Positions 37,617 through 47,492 of a stretch of DNA of 64,000 nt are shown piece after piece. Every line of letters starts with the position of its first letter. Within the stretch, counting starts at the first letter, position 1. The position numbers and the translations under genes are program-made. Source of the stretch: Propioniciclava flava (GTDB taxonomy: Bacteria; Actinomycetota; Actinomycetes; Propionibacteriales; Propionibacteriaceae); contig NZ_PPCV01000005.1 in NCBI RefSeq assembly GCF_004126535.1, forward strand, positions 205,883 through 269,882, given 5' to 3'. The notes beneath the pieces are model-generated. The model was not told the origin of the DNA, did no database searches, and was given only the letters and a program-made list of their open reading frames with translations.

Positions 37617-39193
37617 CGGGCAGCGACTACACCCCCCAGCATGTGGCCCAGTCACCGGAGACCCCGCCGCTGCAGGGCGCCGAGCGCCGACGCAGTTTCG
37701 GGACGGCCAGTGCTCTGACGGTGGTCAGCGCCGTGATTCCTGGGCTCGGGCTGGCCGGGACGCGCTGGCGGGTGTTCGGGCTCGCGTTGACGGCGGTTGC
37801 GGTGGCGGTCGCGGTGCTTGCCGGGGTTGGCTCCGTGTTCGCGAGGGGCTGGGCCTTGTCTGTGGTGGCGAACCCGACGTGGCTCATGGTGATGGCTGTG
37901 GCGCTGGCGGTGTTTGGCCTGCTGTGGGCTGTTGCCGTGACGGCCACGCAGGTCCTGACGCGTCCGCACCCGGCGCGCGCATGGCAGCGCGTCGTGGGTG
38001 CCGTGCTGGTGGCCGTGCTCACCTTCGCCGTGGCGATGCCGTCGGCCTTTGGTGCTCGGAGCCTGGTAGAGACGTCATCCCTGCTGCGCGCGGTCTTCCA
38101 AGATCCAGACGATCCGGGTGGCGCGAACGCGCCGAGCTTTGGTAACGGTTCGGATCCGTGGGCCAACAAGCCCCGACTCAACGTGTTGATCCTGGGTGCC
38201 GACAGCGGAGACGACCGCACGGGAACCCGCACCGACACGGTGATGCTGGCGTCGATCGACACCAAGACGGGAGACACCGTCTTGCTGGGTCTGCCTCGGC
38301 AGACTGAGCGCCTCATTTTCCCCGCGGGAAGCGCGCTCGCGAAGATTTGGCCCGACGGATACCACCTGCCTGGCGAACCCGATGGCGAGCAGCAACTCAA
38401 TGCCATGTACCAAAACGTCATCCGCTATCCGGGCGCTGCGGCCAGTTTGCCGCCGTCCAAGGATCCCGGGGCGACGATGCTCAAGATGGCCGTCGGCACC
38501 TCCCTTGGGGTGGACATCGACTATTACGTCATGGCGAACCTCGAGGGATTCGTGGAGATCGTGGACGCCCTCGGTGGCGTGACGGTGAACGTCAACAAAC
38601 CCCTGCCCGTGGGGGGAAAGAACCCCAACGGCGCCGATCCGGGCTTCCCGCCGGATCGTTGGCTGCCGCCTGGTCCCGATCAGCATCTGAATGGATACGA
38701 CGCTCTCTGGTATGCCCGCGGTCGCTATCACACCGACGACTACGACCGGATGCGGCGCCAGCGATGTGTGATCAAGGCCCTGAGCCGCCAGGTCAACCTG
38801 ACGACAGTCCTGGCCAACTACGAGGCCTTGACCCAAGCCGGACGCGACGTGGTCGCGACCGACGTTCCCAATAGCCTCTTGCCTGCTTTGCTGGATCTTG
38901 CAGGCCGAGTGCGCAACGCACCCCTGCGGTCGGTCTCCTTCCAGAATGGGGTAGACGGGTTCTCCACGACGCACCCACAGTGGAGCGCCGTTCAGCAGCG
39001 CGTTGCCGAGGCGCTGGCGCCCCAGGCGGCCCCGCCGGCGTCGGGGGGTCCGTCGACGCCTGAGGTGACGCCGAGCAAGCCTGCGGCAGCTCCCACGACA
39101 ACCCGGTCGGGGGCGGCGAAGACACCGTCGGCCGAGCCGTCGGCCACCCCGACGCAGGTCGCGGACGAGTGTGCCTACAACCCCGTCGCCTGA
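37613..39193 (+). CDS. LytR-CpsA-Psr (LCP) family cell-wall glycopolymer ligase
   Basis: LCP enzymes attach lipid-linked glycopolymers to peptidoglycan outside the membrane. This 526-residue protein has three or four hydrophobic segments in the first ~150 residues. The LCP domain follows with LNVLILGADSGDDRTGTRTDTVML (catalytic Arg/Asp), LGLPRQTERLI and LWYARGRYHTDDYDRMRRQRC. The Pro/Thr/Ser-rich tail ends in a Cys-containing ECAYN. ATG 37613 is preferred; the in-frame upstream extension to 37373 is Arg/Gly-rich and not family-like. Confidence 0.9.
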   Translation: MTGSDYTPQHVAQSPETPPLQGAERRRSFGTASALTVVSAVIPGLGLAGTRWRVFGLALTAVAVAVAVLAGVGSVFARGWALSVVANPTWLMVMAVALAVFGLLWAVAVTATQVLTRPHPARAWQRVVGAVLVAVLTFAVAMPSAFGARSLVETSSLLRAVFQDPDDPGGANAPSFGNGSDPWANKPRLNVLILGADSGDDRTGTRTDTVMLASIDTKTGDTVLLGLPRQTERLIFPAGSALAKIWPDGYHLPGEPDGEQQLNAMYQNVIRYPGAAASLPPSKDPGATMLKMAVGTSLGVDIDYYVMANLEGFVEIVDALGGVTVNVNKPLPVGGKNPNGADPGFPPDRWLPPGPDQHLNGYDALWYARGRYHTDDYDRMRRQRCVIKALSRQVNLTTVLANYEALTQAGRDVVATDVPNSLLPALLDLAGRVRNAPLRSVSFQNGVDGFSTTHPQWSAVQQRVAEALAPQAAPPASGGPSTPEVTPSKPAAAPTTTRSGAAKTPSAEPSATPTQVADECAYNPVA

Positions 39194-39227
39194 GAGTGCG
39201 ATGCTGCGGGCACAGTTGACGAGCCGT

Positions 39228-39257
39228 TTCGACATGGCCGTGCGTCCGCGCTATAGT
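39228..39257 (+). promoter_or_regulatory. Promoter of tRNA-Leu
   Basis: TTCGAC (39228-39233) and TATAGT (39252-39257) are spaced 18 bp apart, 34 bp before the tRNA 5' end. Confidence 0.55.
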
Positions 39258-39291
39258 TGCGGGGCTGCCAGGGAGACCTGGCCGACACCTT

Positions 39292-39377
39292 GCGCGGGTG
39301 GCGGAATTGGCAGACGCGCTAGCTTGAGGTGCTAGTGCCCGATTAAGGGCGTGGAGGTTCAAGTCCTCTCTCGCGCA
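39292..39377 (+). tRNA. tRNA-Leu (anticodon GAG)
   Basis: This 86-nt class II tRNA has acceptor stem GCGCGGG (39292-39298) pairing with CTCGCGC (39370-39376, one G-U) and discriminator A39377. The anticodon stem CTAGC/GCTAG closes a TTGAGGT loop with anticodon GAG. A long variable arm with GTGCCCGATTAAGGGCGT follows, and the T-loop is GTTCAAGTC. The 3' CCA is not encoded. Confidence 0.97.
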
Positions 39378-39382
39378 CGAGA

Positions 39383-39430
39383 CAAGAGGCCTTGTTGTTG
39401 GGGGTAAGTCCCTAGTGACAAGGCCTCTTG
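39383..39430 (+). terminator. Terminator after tRNA-Leu
   Basis: CAAGAGGCCTTGT (39383-39395) and ACAAGGCCTCTTG (39418-39430) are a perfect 13-bp inverted repeat with a 22-nt loop. The region from here to 39649 shows no gene. Confidence 0.75.
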
Positions 39431-39649
39431 GTATGTGTGAGTAGATCCACGTCTGCCGCAAACCTGGCCATGTCGAGCAGGGCACCTGCCTCGGCGCCGT
39501 GTGAACCATGGCGTGCATGGTGGTGGTGGCCTCCTCCTGTCGTTGACTCCCCAGGCAGATGCTGCTGCGCCGCTGGCGCCACCTCTGAGGCAAGTAGTGG
39601 CGGGGCTGGGGCGCGGCTCCCTAGTCTTGGTGCCACAAAGGAGGCGCAT

Positions 39650-40330
39650 ATGAGCAATCAGCAATGGAATCAACAAGGTGGATATCCTCCCCCGCCACCG
39701 CACTATGGCGGCTATCCCCCTGGGGACGGACTCCGACAGCAACCGTATCCGAGTGGCGCTCGTCCCAGCGCAGGTGGGGGCAACAGAAAATTGCCGTGGA
39801 TTCTCGTCGGGGCAGCCCTCGTGCTGGCGATCATCTTCGGGACCGGGTGGGTGCTGGCGCTGAAGGGAGGCGAGTCTGGACCCGACGTCCCGCCCCCGTT
39901 GCCTTCTGGCGCCGAAAGGGTTCCGGGCGCAAGTCCTCCGACGCTGCAGACGGCTCCAAGCCAACCCGAGGTATCTGCACGGCCACCCGATACCTTGGCG
40001 AAGGTAGAGGACATGCCGATGAGCGTCGGCTCCCGTGAGCGTAAAGAGTTCGCTGGCCTTCCTATCTACGCGCACGCTGGCGACAGTGACGGATGGATCT
40101 ACGTGATCAGCAATGGCTCGCGCCTGGATCTGAAGATGTGGGCGCTCACCTTAGACGAACCGGCCTTCTCTGCCGACGGCACTTTTGTGTGCGGCACAGT
40201 CGAAAAGACGCCGACCTGTTACCTGGCGACAGTGAAGTACGGCATCATATCAATCAGCAGTCCTGGGAGTAACTTTGACTCTTCGGAACTGCCCGCGTTC
40301 ACCAGCGAGTTTGCTCAAGGCCTGAAGTAG
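39650..40330 (+). CDS. Unknown Pro/Gly-rich membrane-anchored protein
   Basis: I do not recognise this 226-residue protein. Residues ~1-45 are Gln/Pro/Gly/Tyr-rich (QQWNQQGGYPPPPPHYGGYPP), as in many actinobacterial membrane proteins with disordered cytoplasmic tails. A transmembrane helix follows (about residues 50-71), then a Pro/Ser linker and a C-terminal ~100-residue extracellular domain with two cysteines (FVCGTVEKTPTCYLA). AAGGAGG 5 nt before ATG 39650 is one of the best ribosome-binding sites in the window and decides the start; the open frame extends upstream to 39428. Two small hairpins (40386-40398, 40409-40424) follow and may end the transcript. Confidence 0.8.
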   Translation: MSNQQWNQQGGYPPPPPHYGGYPPGDGLRQQPYPSGARPSAGGGNRKLPWILVGAALVLAIIFGTGWVLALKGGESGPDVPPPLPSGAERVPGASPPTLQTAPSQPEVSARPPDTLAKVEDMPMSVGSRERKEFAGLPIYAHAGDSDGWIYVISNGSRLDLKMWALTLDEPAFSADGTFVCGTVEKTPTCYLATVKYGIISISSPGSNFDSSELPAFTSEFAQGLK

Positions 40331-40506
40331 CAGCCATAGAACCCGCCAGGAGCTGGGACGTCAGGGGGCCTTCTGCTGAACACCACGAGGCTTCCTCGGC
40401 TTCACCCCAGCGAAGACCTTCGCTCCAGTGAAGAGGGGTGGCACTGCGAGTGCTCGGTGTGCGGGGAACGTGTGCACCGTGGATCGTGGATGCATCGGAG
40501 GGCCCC

Positions 40507-41490
40507 CTAAAGGTCGCGAGCCTCATTGGGCCCACCTGAGACGTCGTCGAGAGCACGAGCGATCTCGGGGGGCAGCGTCATGTCCTCGGCCTCCAGGTAG
40601 GGCTCCAGATGAGCGGCTGATCGGACGCCGAGAAGGGGAGCGGTGACGCCGGGGGCATCCCGCACCCACACATAGGCGACCTGCGCTGGCGTCATACCCA
40701 GTCCGTCAGCGGCCTTGGCGACGGCCTCGACGACGGCCCGGGAGCGCGGCTCCAAGTAGGGCTCCACGTACCAGTGGAAGTGCTGAGTGGCGCCGCGGGA
40801 ACCGCGTGGCACTCCCGTTCGGTACTTGCCGGTCAGGACGCCTCGTCCTAGAGGTGACCAGGGAAAGAACCCCATCCCGAAGTGCTGCAATGCGGGGAGT
40901 ACTTCTACCTCTGCGCGGCGGGCCAACAGCGAGTACTCCACTTGGTTGCTGACGATCGGCGCGCGGCCAGGAACGGCGCGCTGCCAGGTGGACGCGGTGG
41001 CGGTCTGCCACCCGACGAAGTTGGAGACCCCGACGTAGCGAGCCATGCCGGAGGTGACGGCGAAATCCAAGGCGGCAAGGGTTTCATCGAGGGGTGCGTG
41101 CCCCCAGGCATGCACTTGCCACAGGTCGACGTAGTCGGTGCGCAGTCGCTCCAGCGACCCCCGCAGATCGTCCAGAAGGGCTGCCCGAGAGGTGTCGACC
41201 ACCCGGGCGCCCTCCCGGAATACGAAGCCGGCCTTCGTGGCGATGACGAGGTCCTCGCGCTGAACATCGGAGCGGAACATGCGCCCTAGCAAGCGTTCGG
41301 CTTCGCCACGCCCATAGGCGGGGGCAGTGTCGATCAGGGATCCGCCAGCGTCGACGAACCGGTGCACGCAGGCGCGGGCATCCTCGGCGTGGGTGTCACG
41401 GCCCCAGGTCATCGTGCCCAGGCCAGCCCGGGAGACCGTCAGACCGCTAAACCCGACGCTGCGCTCGCCGAACGTCGCCCCCATCGCCAC
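40507..41490 (-). CDS. Aldo/keto reductase
   Basis: This 327-residue NADPH-dependent oxidoreductase of the aldo/keto reductase superfamily resembles the YghZ/Kv-beta-like group. It has GLGTMTWGRDT, the catalytic DTAPAYGRGEAE (Asp, Tyr), the Lys in VIATKAGFVF, and LWQVHAWGHAP with the catalytic His. YVGVSNF and FFPWSPLGRGVLTGKY are also present. GTG 41490 has a GGGAGA stretch ~6 nt upstream; ATG 41484 is the alternative. Substrate is unknown. It is followed upstream on the same strand by uppP with a 13-bp gap. Confidence 0.9.
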   Translation of the reverse strand: MAMGATFGERSVGFSGLTVSRAGLGTMTWGRDTHAEDARACVHRFVDAGGSLIDTAPAYGRGEAERLLGRMFRSDVQREDLVIATKAGFVFREGARVVDTSRAALLDDLRGSLERLRTDYVDLWQVHAWGHAPLDETLAALDFAVTSGMARYVGVSNFVGWQTATASTWQRAVPGRAPIVSNQVEYSLLARRAEVEVLPALQHFGMGFFPWSPLGRGVLTGKYRTGVPRGSRGATQHFHWYVEPYLEPRSRAVVEAVAKAADGLGMTPAQVAYVWVRDAPGVTAPLLGVRSAAHLEPYLEAEDMTLPPEIARALDDVSGGPNEARDL

Positions 41491-41503
41491 TGTGGTCTCC
41501 CGA

Positions 41504-42346
41504 TCAGATCGGGGAGACGACGTTGGTCAACAACAGCACCACGATGATCGCGGCCAGCACGATCCGGTAGATGACGAATGCGGTGAAGTTGTTGGTGGCG
41601 ACGAACTTCAGCAGCCAGGCGATGGACAGGTAGGCGATCGCGAAGGACACCACGATGCCGATGATGGTGGCTGTCCAGCCCACGCCGCCGGGAGCGGCGA
41701 TATCGGAGGCCGCAGAGATGGCTTGATAACTACCTGCTGCCACCAACGTGGGGATGCCGAGGAAGAAGCTCATGCGCGTGGCGGTCACGCGGTCAATGCC
41801 CAAGAAGAGTGCGCCGGAGATGGTGGCACCCGAGCGGCTCACGCCCGGCACCAAAGAGAAGCACTGAATCAGGCCCAGCAGAGCCCCGTCCTTCCAGGTG
41901 ATGGTGTGCTCGCCGCGGTCCTGCTTGCCGAAACGGTCCGCGCAGAACATCACCACGCTCCACACGAGCAGGCCACCCACCACGAACCACAAGGAGCGCA
42001 GGGGCCCTTCGATGAGGTCCTTCAATGCGAAGGCAATGACGGCGGTCACGAGGAAACCCGCGATGATGGCCCAGCCGAGGTGGAAGTCGGGGCCGCGCTT
42101 GTCCTTGTTGGCCAGCCCCGAGAACCAGGCACCCGCGATGCGGACGATGTCGGAGAAGAAGTACACGATCGACGCGATCATCGCCCCGATCTGGGTGATG
42201 GCGGTGTAGGCCGTGACCGACGTGTCGTTGATGGGCAACCCCATCAGGCTCTCGACGACGGTGAGGTGCCCGGTGGAACTGATGGGGAGGAACTCCGTCA
42301 CGCCCTCCACGACGCCCAAGATGACCGATTGCCACCATTCCAACAT
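41504..42346 (-). CDS. uppP: Undecaprenyl-diphosphatase UppP (BacA)
   Basis: UppP recycles undecaprenyl pyrophosphate to the monophosphate carrier used for peptidoglycan and wall polymers; overproduction gives bacitracin resistance in other bacteria. This 280-residue polytopic protein has the two signature regions, [18 protein letters not shown] (residues ~12-29) and [20 protein letters not shown]. The gene is divergent from mshC, and this uppP/mshC neighbourhood is common in actinobacteria. The aldo/keto reductase gene follows in the same operon direction. Confidence 0.95.
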   Translation of the reverse strand: MLEWWQSVILGVVEGVTEFLPISSTGHLTVVESLMGLPINDTSVTAYTAITQIGAMIASIVYFFSDIVRIAGAWFSGLANKDKRGPDFHLGWAIIAGFLVTAVIAFALKDLIEGPLRSLWFVVGGLLVWSVVMFCADRFGKQDRGEHTITWKDGALLGLIQCFSLVPGVSRSGATISGALFLGIDRVTATRMSFFLGIPTLVAAGSYQAISAASDIAAPGGVGWTATIIGIVVSFAIAYLSIAWLLKFVATNNFTAFVIYRIVLAAIIVVLLLTNVVSPI

Positions 42347-42459
42347 GCGCTGTTTCTCCGCTCGTTCGCCGAATCAGACAACTCAGCGTAGCCCGGCCGA
42401 GCGCGACTAGGCTGTCACGGGCGCGGCATCGAGCCGCCCACCAGTCGCGAGGAGAATGC

Positions 42460-43698
<1,239 letters not shown>

Positions 43699-43809
43699 AA
43701 CGGGTGAGGTTCGGCGCGCTCGCGCGAAGGCGCGGCGAGGCGGTCGCTGTGTGTCCGCCCGTCCGCCCCGGCGCGGCGTCTGGGGCTTACGCCACTAGAC
43801 TTCGGCTAC

Positions 43810-44073
43810 GTGAAGACGTTCGAGGAACTGTTCGCGGAACTATCCGCTAAAGCCGAGGCGAGGCCAGCCGGATCCGGCACCGTCAAGGAGTTGGACGCAG
43901 GCGTCCACGCGATCGGGAAGAAGATCGTGGAGGAGGCCGCCGAAGTGTGGATGGCGGCCGAGTTCCAGTCCGACGCTGAGGCGTCCGAGGAGATCAGCCA
44001 ACTCCTGTACCACGTACAGGTGATGATGATCGCCAAGGGGCTCACCCTCGCTGACGTCTACCGCTACCTGTGA
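43810..44073 (+). CDS. hisE: Phosphoribosyl-ATP pyrophosphatase
   Basis: HisE hydrolyses phosphoribosyl-ATP to phosphoribosyl-AMP, step 2 of histidine synthesis. This 87-residue protein has the [14 protein letters not shown] and [13 protein letters not shown] helices that carry the metal-binding acids. GTG 43810 lies 8 nt after a TAGACT box with no ribosome-binding site, suggesting a leaderless mRNA. hisG follows 11 bp after the stop, so the first two steps of the pathway are co-expressed. Confidence 0.95.
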   Translation: MKTFEELFAELSAKAEARPAGSGTVKELDAGVHAIGKKIVEEAAEVWMAAEFQSDAEASEEISQLLYHVQVMMIAKGLTLADVYRYL

Positions 44074-44084
44074 GGGGAACGACC

Positions 44085-44945
44085 GTGAACGATCGCCCGC
44101 TGCTGCGCATCGCGCTACCCAACAAGGGCTCCCTGGCCGAGGCCACGCAAGCGATGCTTCGCGAGGCCGGCTATGCCCAGCGCTCCGACAGCAAGGATCT
44201 GGTCCTCCTCGACGAGGCCAACGGTGTCGAGTTCTACTACCTGCGCCCGCGTGACATTGCGGTGTACGTGGGGGAGCGGACGCTCGACCTGGGATTCACT
44301 GGCCGCGACATGCTCCTGGACTCAGGCGCTGACGCTGAGGAAGTCCTCGCGCTTGGGTTCGGCGGAACCCGCTTCCGCTTTGCCGCACCGGCTGCGTCCG
44401 GGTGGACGGTGGCCAACCTGGCGGGCCAGCGGATCGCGACCTCCTACTCGGGGCTGCTGGGCGCCTACTTGGAGCGCCAAGGCGTCTCGGCTCGACTGAT
44501 CAAGCTGGACGGTGCCGTGGAAAGCGCGGTGCGTCTGGGTGTGGCCGACGCCATCGCCGACGTGGTCGAGACCGGTTCCACCCTGAAGCGAGCGGGGTTG
44601 GAGGTCTTCGGTGAGCCGATCCTGGCCTCCGAGGCCATTTTGATCCAGCCGCGCGGAGCGCAGGAGCCCGCTGGGCTGGGATTGCTGCTTCGCCGCCTGG
44701 CTGGGGTCATGACGGCGCGCAACTACAAGATGGTTGACTACAACATCGCCGCAGACAAACTGGAGGTTGCTGCGTCCGTCACTCCCGGCATCGACAGCCC
44801 CACCGTTTCGCCGTTGGCGCGCGAGGGCTGGTTCGCGGTGCGCGCCATGATTCCGGCCAAGCAGGCGCCCCTCATCATGGATGAGCTGTGGGAGGTCGGT
44901 GCTGAGGGGATCCTGGTCACCGACATTGCGGCGTGTCGGCTGTGA
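44085..44945 (+). CDS. hisG: ATP phosphoribosyltransferase, long form
   Basis: HisG catalyses the first, feedback-controlled step of histidine synthesis. The 286-residue length and the C-terminal domain (about residues 205-286) mark the long, hexameric HisG with its own histidine-binding ACT-like domain. Segments LRIALPNKGSLAE, GFTGRDML, RIATSYSGLLGAYL and VVETGSTLKRAGLEV are conserved. GTG 44085 is preferred because GAGGGGAA lies ~6 nt upstream; GTG 44070 is the alternative. The PH-domain gene overlaps its stop by GTGA. Confidence 0.95.
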   Translation: MNDRPLLRIALPNKGSLAEATQAMLREAGYAQRSDSKDLVLLDEANGVEFYYLRPRDIAVYVGERTLDLGFTGRDMLLDSGADAEEVLALGFGGTRFRFAAPAASGWTVANLAGQRIATSYSGLLGAYLERQGVSARLIKLDGAVESAVRLGVADAIADVVETGSTLKRAGLEVFGEPILASEAILIQPRGAQEPAGLGLLLRRLAGVMTARNYKMVDYNIAADKLEVAASVTPGIDSPTVSPLAREGWFAVRAMIPAKQAPLIMDELWEVGAEGILVTDIAACRL

Positions 44946-45379
44946 GTTCGCCTGAGGAGTTCGAGGCGCATCCGCATCTGTTGCGCAGGCAGGCGCTGAT
45001 CTGGACGGTCGTCATGTTCGGCGCCGCTCTCTTCGGCTGGTTCAGCCTTCCCGCCGCGATCCGGGGCATGTTCACGCTGCCGCAGACGCTGACGCTGCTG
45101 TTCTTCCTCGCGTTCATGCTGGGGATCGTGTGGGTAGTGGCCAGCGGTTTTGTTCGCGCGGACGCCGAAGGGCTCTGGGGGCGCAACGGGTTTCGCCGCT
45201 ACCGGTATCGCTGGGACGAGGTGGAGTCCATCCGCTATCGCGACAGCGACCACTGGCCGTTCGTCGAACTGAATGATGCGACGGACCGACCGATACTGGG
45301 CATCATGCGCTCTGACGGCGATGCGGCGCAGGGGAAGGTCGATCAGCTCCGCGCGTTGGCTACGCGACCCTCCGCCTGA
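44942..45379 (+). CDS. PH-domain membrane protein
   Basis: This 145-residue protein, encoded with a 4-bp overlap after hisG, has two hydrophobic helices (about residues 20-75) and then a bacterial PH-like domain (ASGFVRADAEGLWGRNGFRRYRYRWDEVESIRYR). Similar small PH-domain proteins follow hisG in many actinobacteria. Function is unknown; the link to histidine synthesis is only positional. Confidence 0.8.
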   Translation: MSSPEEFEAHPHLLRRQALIWTVVMFGAALFGWFSLPAAIRGMFTLPQTLTLLFFLAFMLGIVWVVASGFVRADAEGLWGRNGFRRYRYRWDEVESIRYRDSDHWPFVELNDATDRPILGIMRSDGDAAQGKVDQLRALATRPSA

Positions 45380-45436
45380 GGGAAAGCTGCTGCGCGAGGG
45401 AAAGCGACTGCGAGGTGCCACTCCCGCGCCGGCCGA

Positions 45437-45934
45437 TCAGTTGATGCCGCGCTTGCGTAGCAGTTCGCTGATCTCGTCGAACTCGGATTCACCGCCAGCG
45501 GCCGGTGGTGCCGCCGCAGGTGCGGGACGGGAGGCCGGTGCGGAGGTGCTGGTGGCGGGCAGGCCGGGCGAGGCTGGGTGCCCGTTGGAGGCCGCCTGCT
45601 TCTCGGCTTTGGCTGCCGCACGGCGATCCTTCGCCGACTCGGACGGGATCAAGCGGCTCCCCACCAGGAGCAGGGCTCCGATGCCGCCCAGGACCAAGCC
45701 GACCCATTGGATCGGGGTGAACTGCAAGCCGTTCCACCAGGCATAAAGCGAACGGGCGGCGCCCTCGGCTGCAGAGCCGAGCCCGGCGAGGTAGATCGCC
45801 ATGGGGAGCAGCGTCAGCCCGATCCACCAAAAGACGGTCTTGACCTGCGCGCGACGCCAGATCAGGGCGGTAATGATGACGCACACCACCGTGGTCACGC
45901 TGGCGATCAGGAGGTGGATGAGGTTCGCGTCCAT
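45437..45934 (-). CDS. Membrane protein of unknown function with C-terminal short helix
   Basis: This 165-residue protein has about three transmembrane helices in the first 100 residues, an Ala/Pro/Lys-rich linker, and ends in EFDEISELLRKRGIN, which resembles a short amphipathic SHOCT-like tail. ATG 45934 is chosen because a TAGGCT box ends 7 nt upstream on its strand, a leaderless layout; the open frame extends to 45994. It is divergent from the SseB-domain gene. No function can be given. Confidence 0.75.
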   Translation of the reverse strand: MDANLIHLLIASVTTVVCVIITALIWRRAQVKTVFWWIGLTLLPMAIYLAGLGSAAEGAARSLYAWWNGLQFTPIQWVGLVLGGIGALLLVGSRLIPSESAKDRRAAAKAEKQAASNGHPASPGLPATSTSAPASRPAPAAAPPAAGGESEFDEISELLRKRGIN

Positions 45935-45992
45935 GCGCTCCAGCCTACGGGGTCGATTTGGGGTGAGGTCGCCGATGTGCCAGCGTGGGCGC

Positions 45993-46496
45993 ATGAAGAC
46001 GTTGGGGCAACCGAATGCTGCCTTCGCCGGGGACCGGGGGGATCCCGATCCCGCCCTGCGAACGATCCTGGCACGGGCCTACGACGGCGACGTGGCGTAT
46101 CCCCGCGCCATCGCGGCGTTATGCACGGCTCGCCTGCTCCTCCCGATCGTGGCGGCGGGCGACGAATCCGGCGATGGGCCTGATCCCGACCGCGTGGCAG
46201 AAATGGCGGCGGTCCTGGTCCGCTCTGAGTCCGGTGACACGGCTGTGCCGGTCTTCACCGGCCTGGACGCCTTGACGGTGTGGAAGGCGGACGCCCGCCC
46301 TGTCCCGTGCACGCTGGACGATGTGGCGGCCACCGCGGTGGAGACGAGTTCGACGGCGATCCTGATCGACCTGCCTGGCCCGCACCCGGTGGTGATTGAA
46401 CGCGAGCTAATTGACCAGTTGGCTCAGGGGCGGCGACTCGTGGAACTGCCAGACGGCGGCTTCGGCTGGATGTTCCGTGAGGCGCCGACGGCCTGA
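45993..46496 (+). CDS. SseB-domain protein
   Basis: This 167-residue protein carries the SseB N-terminal-like domain seen in many actinobacteria. The domain runs from TARLLLPIVA through MAAVLVRSESGDTAVPVFTGLDALTVW to AILIDLPGPHPVVIERELIDQLA. Such genes usually sit just before infC, as here, and their role is unknown. ATG 45993 is the best start; the frame is open upstream to 45801 across the divergent promoter region. Confidence 0.82.
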   Translation: MKTLGQPNAAFAGDRGDPDPALRTILARAYDGDVAYPRAIAALCTARLLLPIVAAGDESGDGPDPDRVAEMAAVLVRSESGDTAVPVFTGLDALTVWKADARPVPCTLDDVAATAVETSSTAILIDLPGPHPVVIERELIDQLAQGRRLVELPDGGFGWMFREAPTA

Positions 46497-46509
46497 GGTG
46501 CGGCAGGAG

Positions 46510-46538
46510 TTGGGGTAGCGCCCACCTTCGGTTAGGAT
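46510..46538 (+). promoter_or_regulatory. Promoter of infC-rpmI-rplT
   Basis: TTGGGG (46510-46515) and TAGGAT (46533-46538) are spaced exactly 17 bp apart. The predicted transcript has a leader of ~190 nt before infC. Confidence 0.6.
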
Positions 46539-46667
46539 GGAGCAGTTCGACCACCTGATTGAGGTGCGTCCGATGTAAGCGGAGTTTCCAAGCTCCCACC
46601 TGCACGATCGATGATCGTCGGGTTCTGTCGGTGCCCCGGAGTGATCCGGGTGAGTGCCGCGTGCTTG

Positions 46668-46695
46668 GGCCTCCGCATGCTGCGGGGGCCTTTTT
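46668..46695 (+). terminator. Intrinsic terminator/attenuator in the infC leader
   Basis: GGCCTCCGCA (46668-46677) pairs with TGCGGGGGCC (46681-46690) with a 3-nt loop and one T-G pair, followed directly by TTTTT (46691-46695). It lies inside the leader, 38 nt before the infC start, so it can only act as a conditional terminator. An upstream CCGGA/TCCGG stem (about 46636-46649) may compete with or support it. Confidence 0.75.
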
Positions 46696-46732
46696 CGTGG
46701 TCGGTCACCCGTTTCAACGTATGGAGGAACCC

Positions 46733-47422
46733 ATCAGCACTGAACCGCGCATCAATGAGCGCATTCATGTGAACGAAGTCCGCCTCGTCGGCCCCAACGG
46801 CGAGCAGGTGGGCATCGTGCGCATCGACGACGCCTTGCGTCTGGCCCGAGAGGCAGATCTCGACCTGGTCGAGGTGGCCCCGATGGCCCGCCCTCCCGTC
46901 GCCAAGCTCATGGACTACGGCAAGTTCAAGTACGAGTCGGCACAGAAGGCACGTGAAAGCCGCCGCAACCAGGCGAACACGGTCATCAAGGAGATGAAGC
47001 TTCGTCCGAAGATCGACTCCCATGACTATGAGACCAAGAAGGGTCACGTCGTCCGCTTCTTGCGTGGCGGCGACAAGGTCAAGATCACGATCATGTTCCG
47101 CGGTCGCGAGCAGAGCCGACCCGAACTGGGCTTCAACCTGTTGAAGAAGCTCGCCAATGACGTCGCCGAGGACGGGACGATCGAATCCCAGCCCCGGCAA
47201 GACGGCCGCAACATGCTGATGGTGCTCGCGCCGACGCGGAAGAAGGCAGAGGCGCGCGAGCAGGAGAAGGCCGATAAGGCGGACAAGGCTGCTCAGCGTC
47301 AGGCCGACGCGGAGGCCGAGGCGCGGGAGCAGGCAGAGATGCGCGCCGCACACCAGGCCAAGGCTGAGCCGAAGAAGAAGCGCGGTCCGGCCGACAATCT
47401 GGATCCCGATATCGACGTGTAG
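46733..47422 (+). CDS. infC: Translation initiation factor IF-3 (apparent ATC start)
   Basis: IF-3 binds the 30S subunit and proofreads initiation codons. The N-terminal domain starts [19 protein letters not shown] and the C-terminal domain contains KEMKLRPKI and [21 protein letters not shown] at 46723-46727 sits 5 nt before ATC 46733, ideal spacing for ATC and impossible for the in-frame ATG 46721, which overlaps the GGAGG. So an AUC start is likely, the kind of rare start IF-3 itself discriminates against. The last ~55 residues are a Lys/Ala/Glu/Asp-rich extension absent from short IF-3 proteins. rpmI and rplT follow. Confidence 0.93.
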   Translation: MSTEPRINERIHVNEVRLVGPNGEQVGIVRIDDALRLAREADLDLVEVAPMARPPVAKLMDYGKFKYESAQKARESRRNQANTVIKEMKLRPKIDSHDYETKKGHVVRFLRGGDKVKITIMFRGREQSRPELGFNLLKKLANDVAEDGTIESQPRQDGRNMLMVLAPTRKKAEAREQEKADKADKAAQRQADAEAEAREQAEMRAAHQAKAEPKKKRGPADNLDPDIDV

Positions 47423-47492
47423 GGTTCCGCCCCACGACCAGGGCCTTGACGGTCCACGAACGCGAGTTCACGAGAAGAAAGAGAGCGGCGAC

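Noticed and set aside
39292..39430. tRNA-Leu as an integrated-element attachment site
   Set aside because: No integrase gene and no duplicated tRNA 3' end were seen nearby.
46559..46732. Longer infC starting at 46559
   Set aside because: That extension would be encoded across the intrinsic terminator and leader and has no IF-3 similarity.
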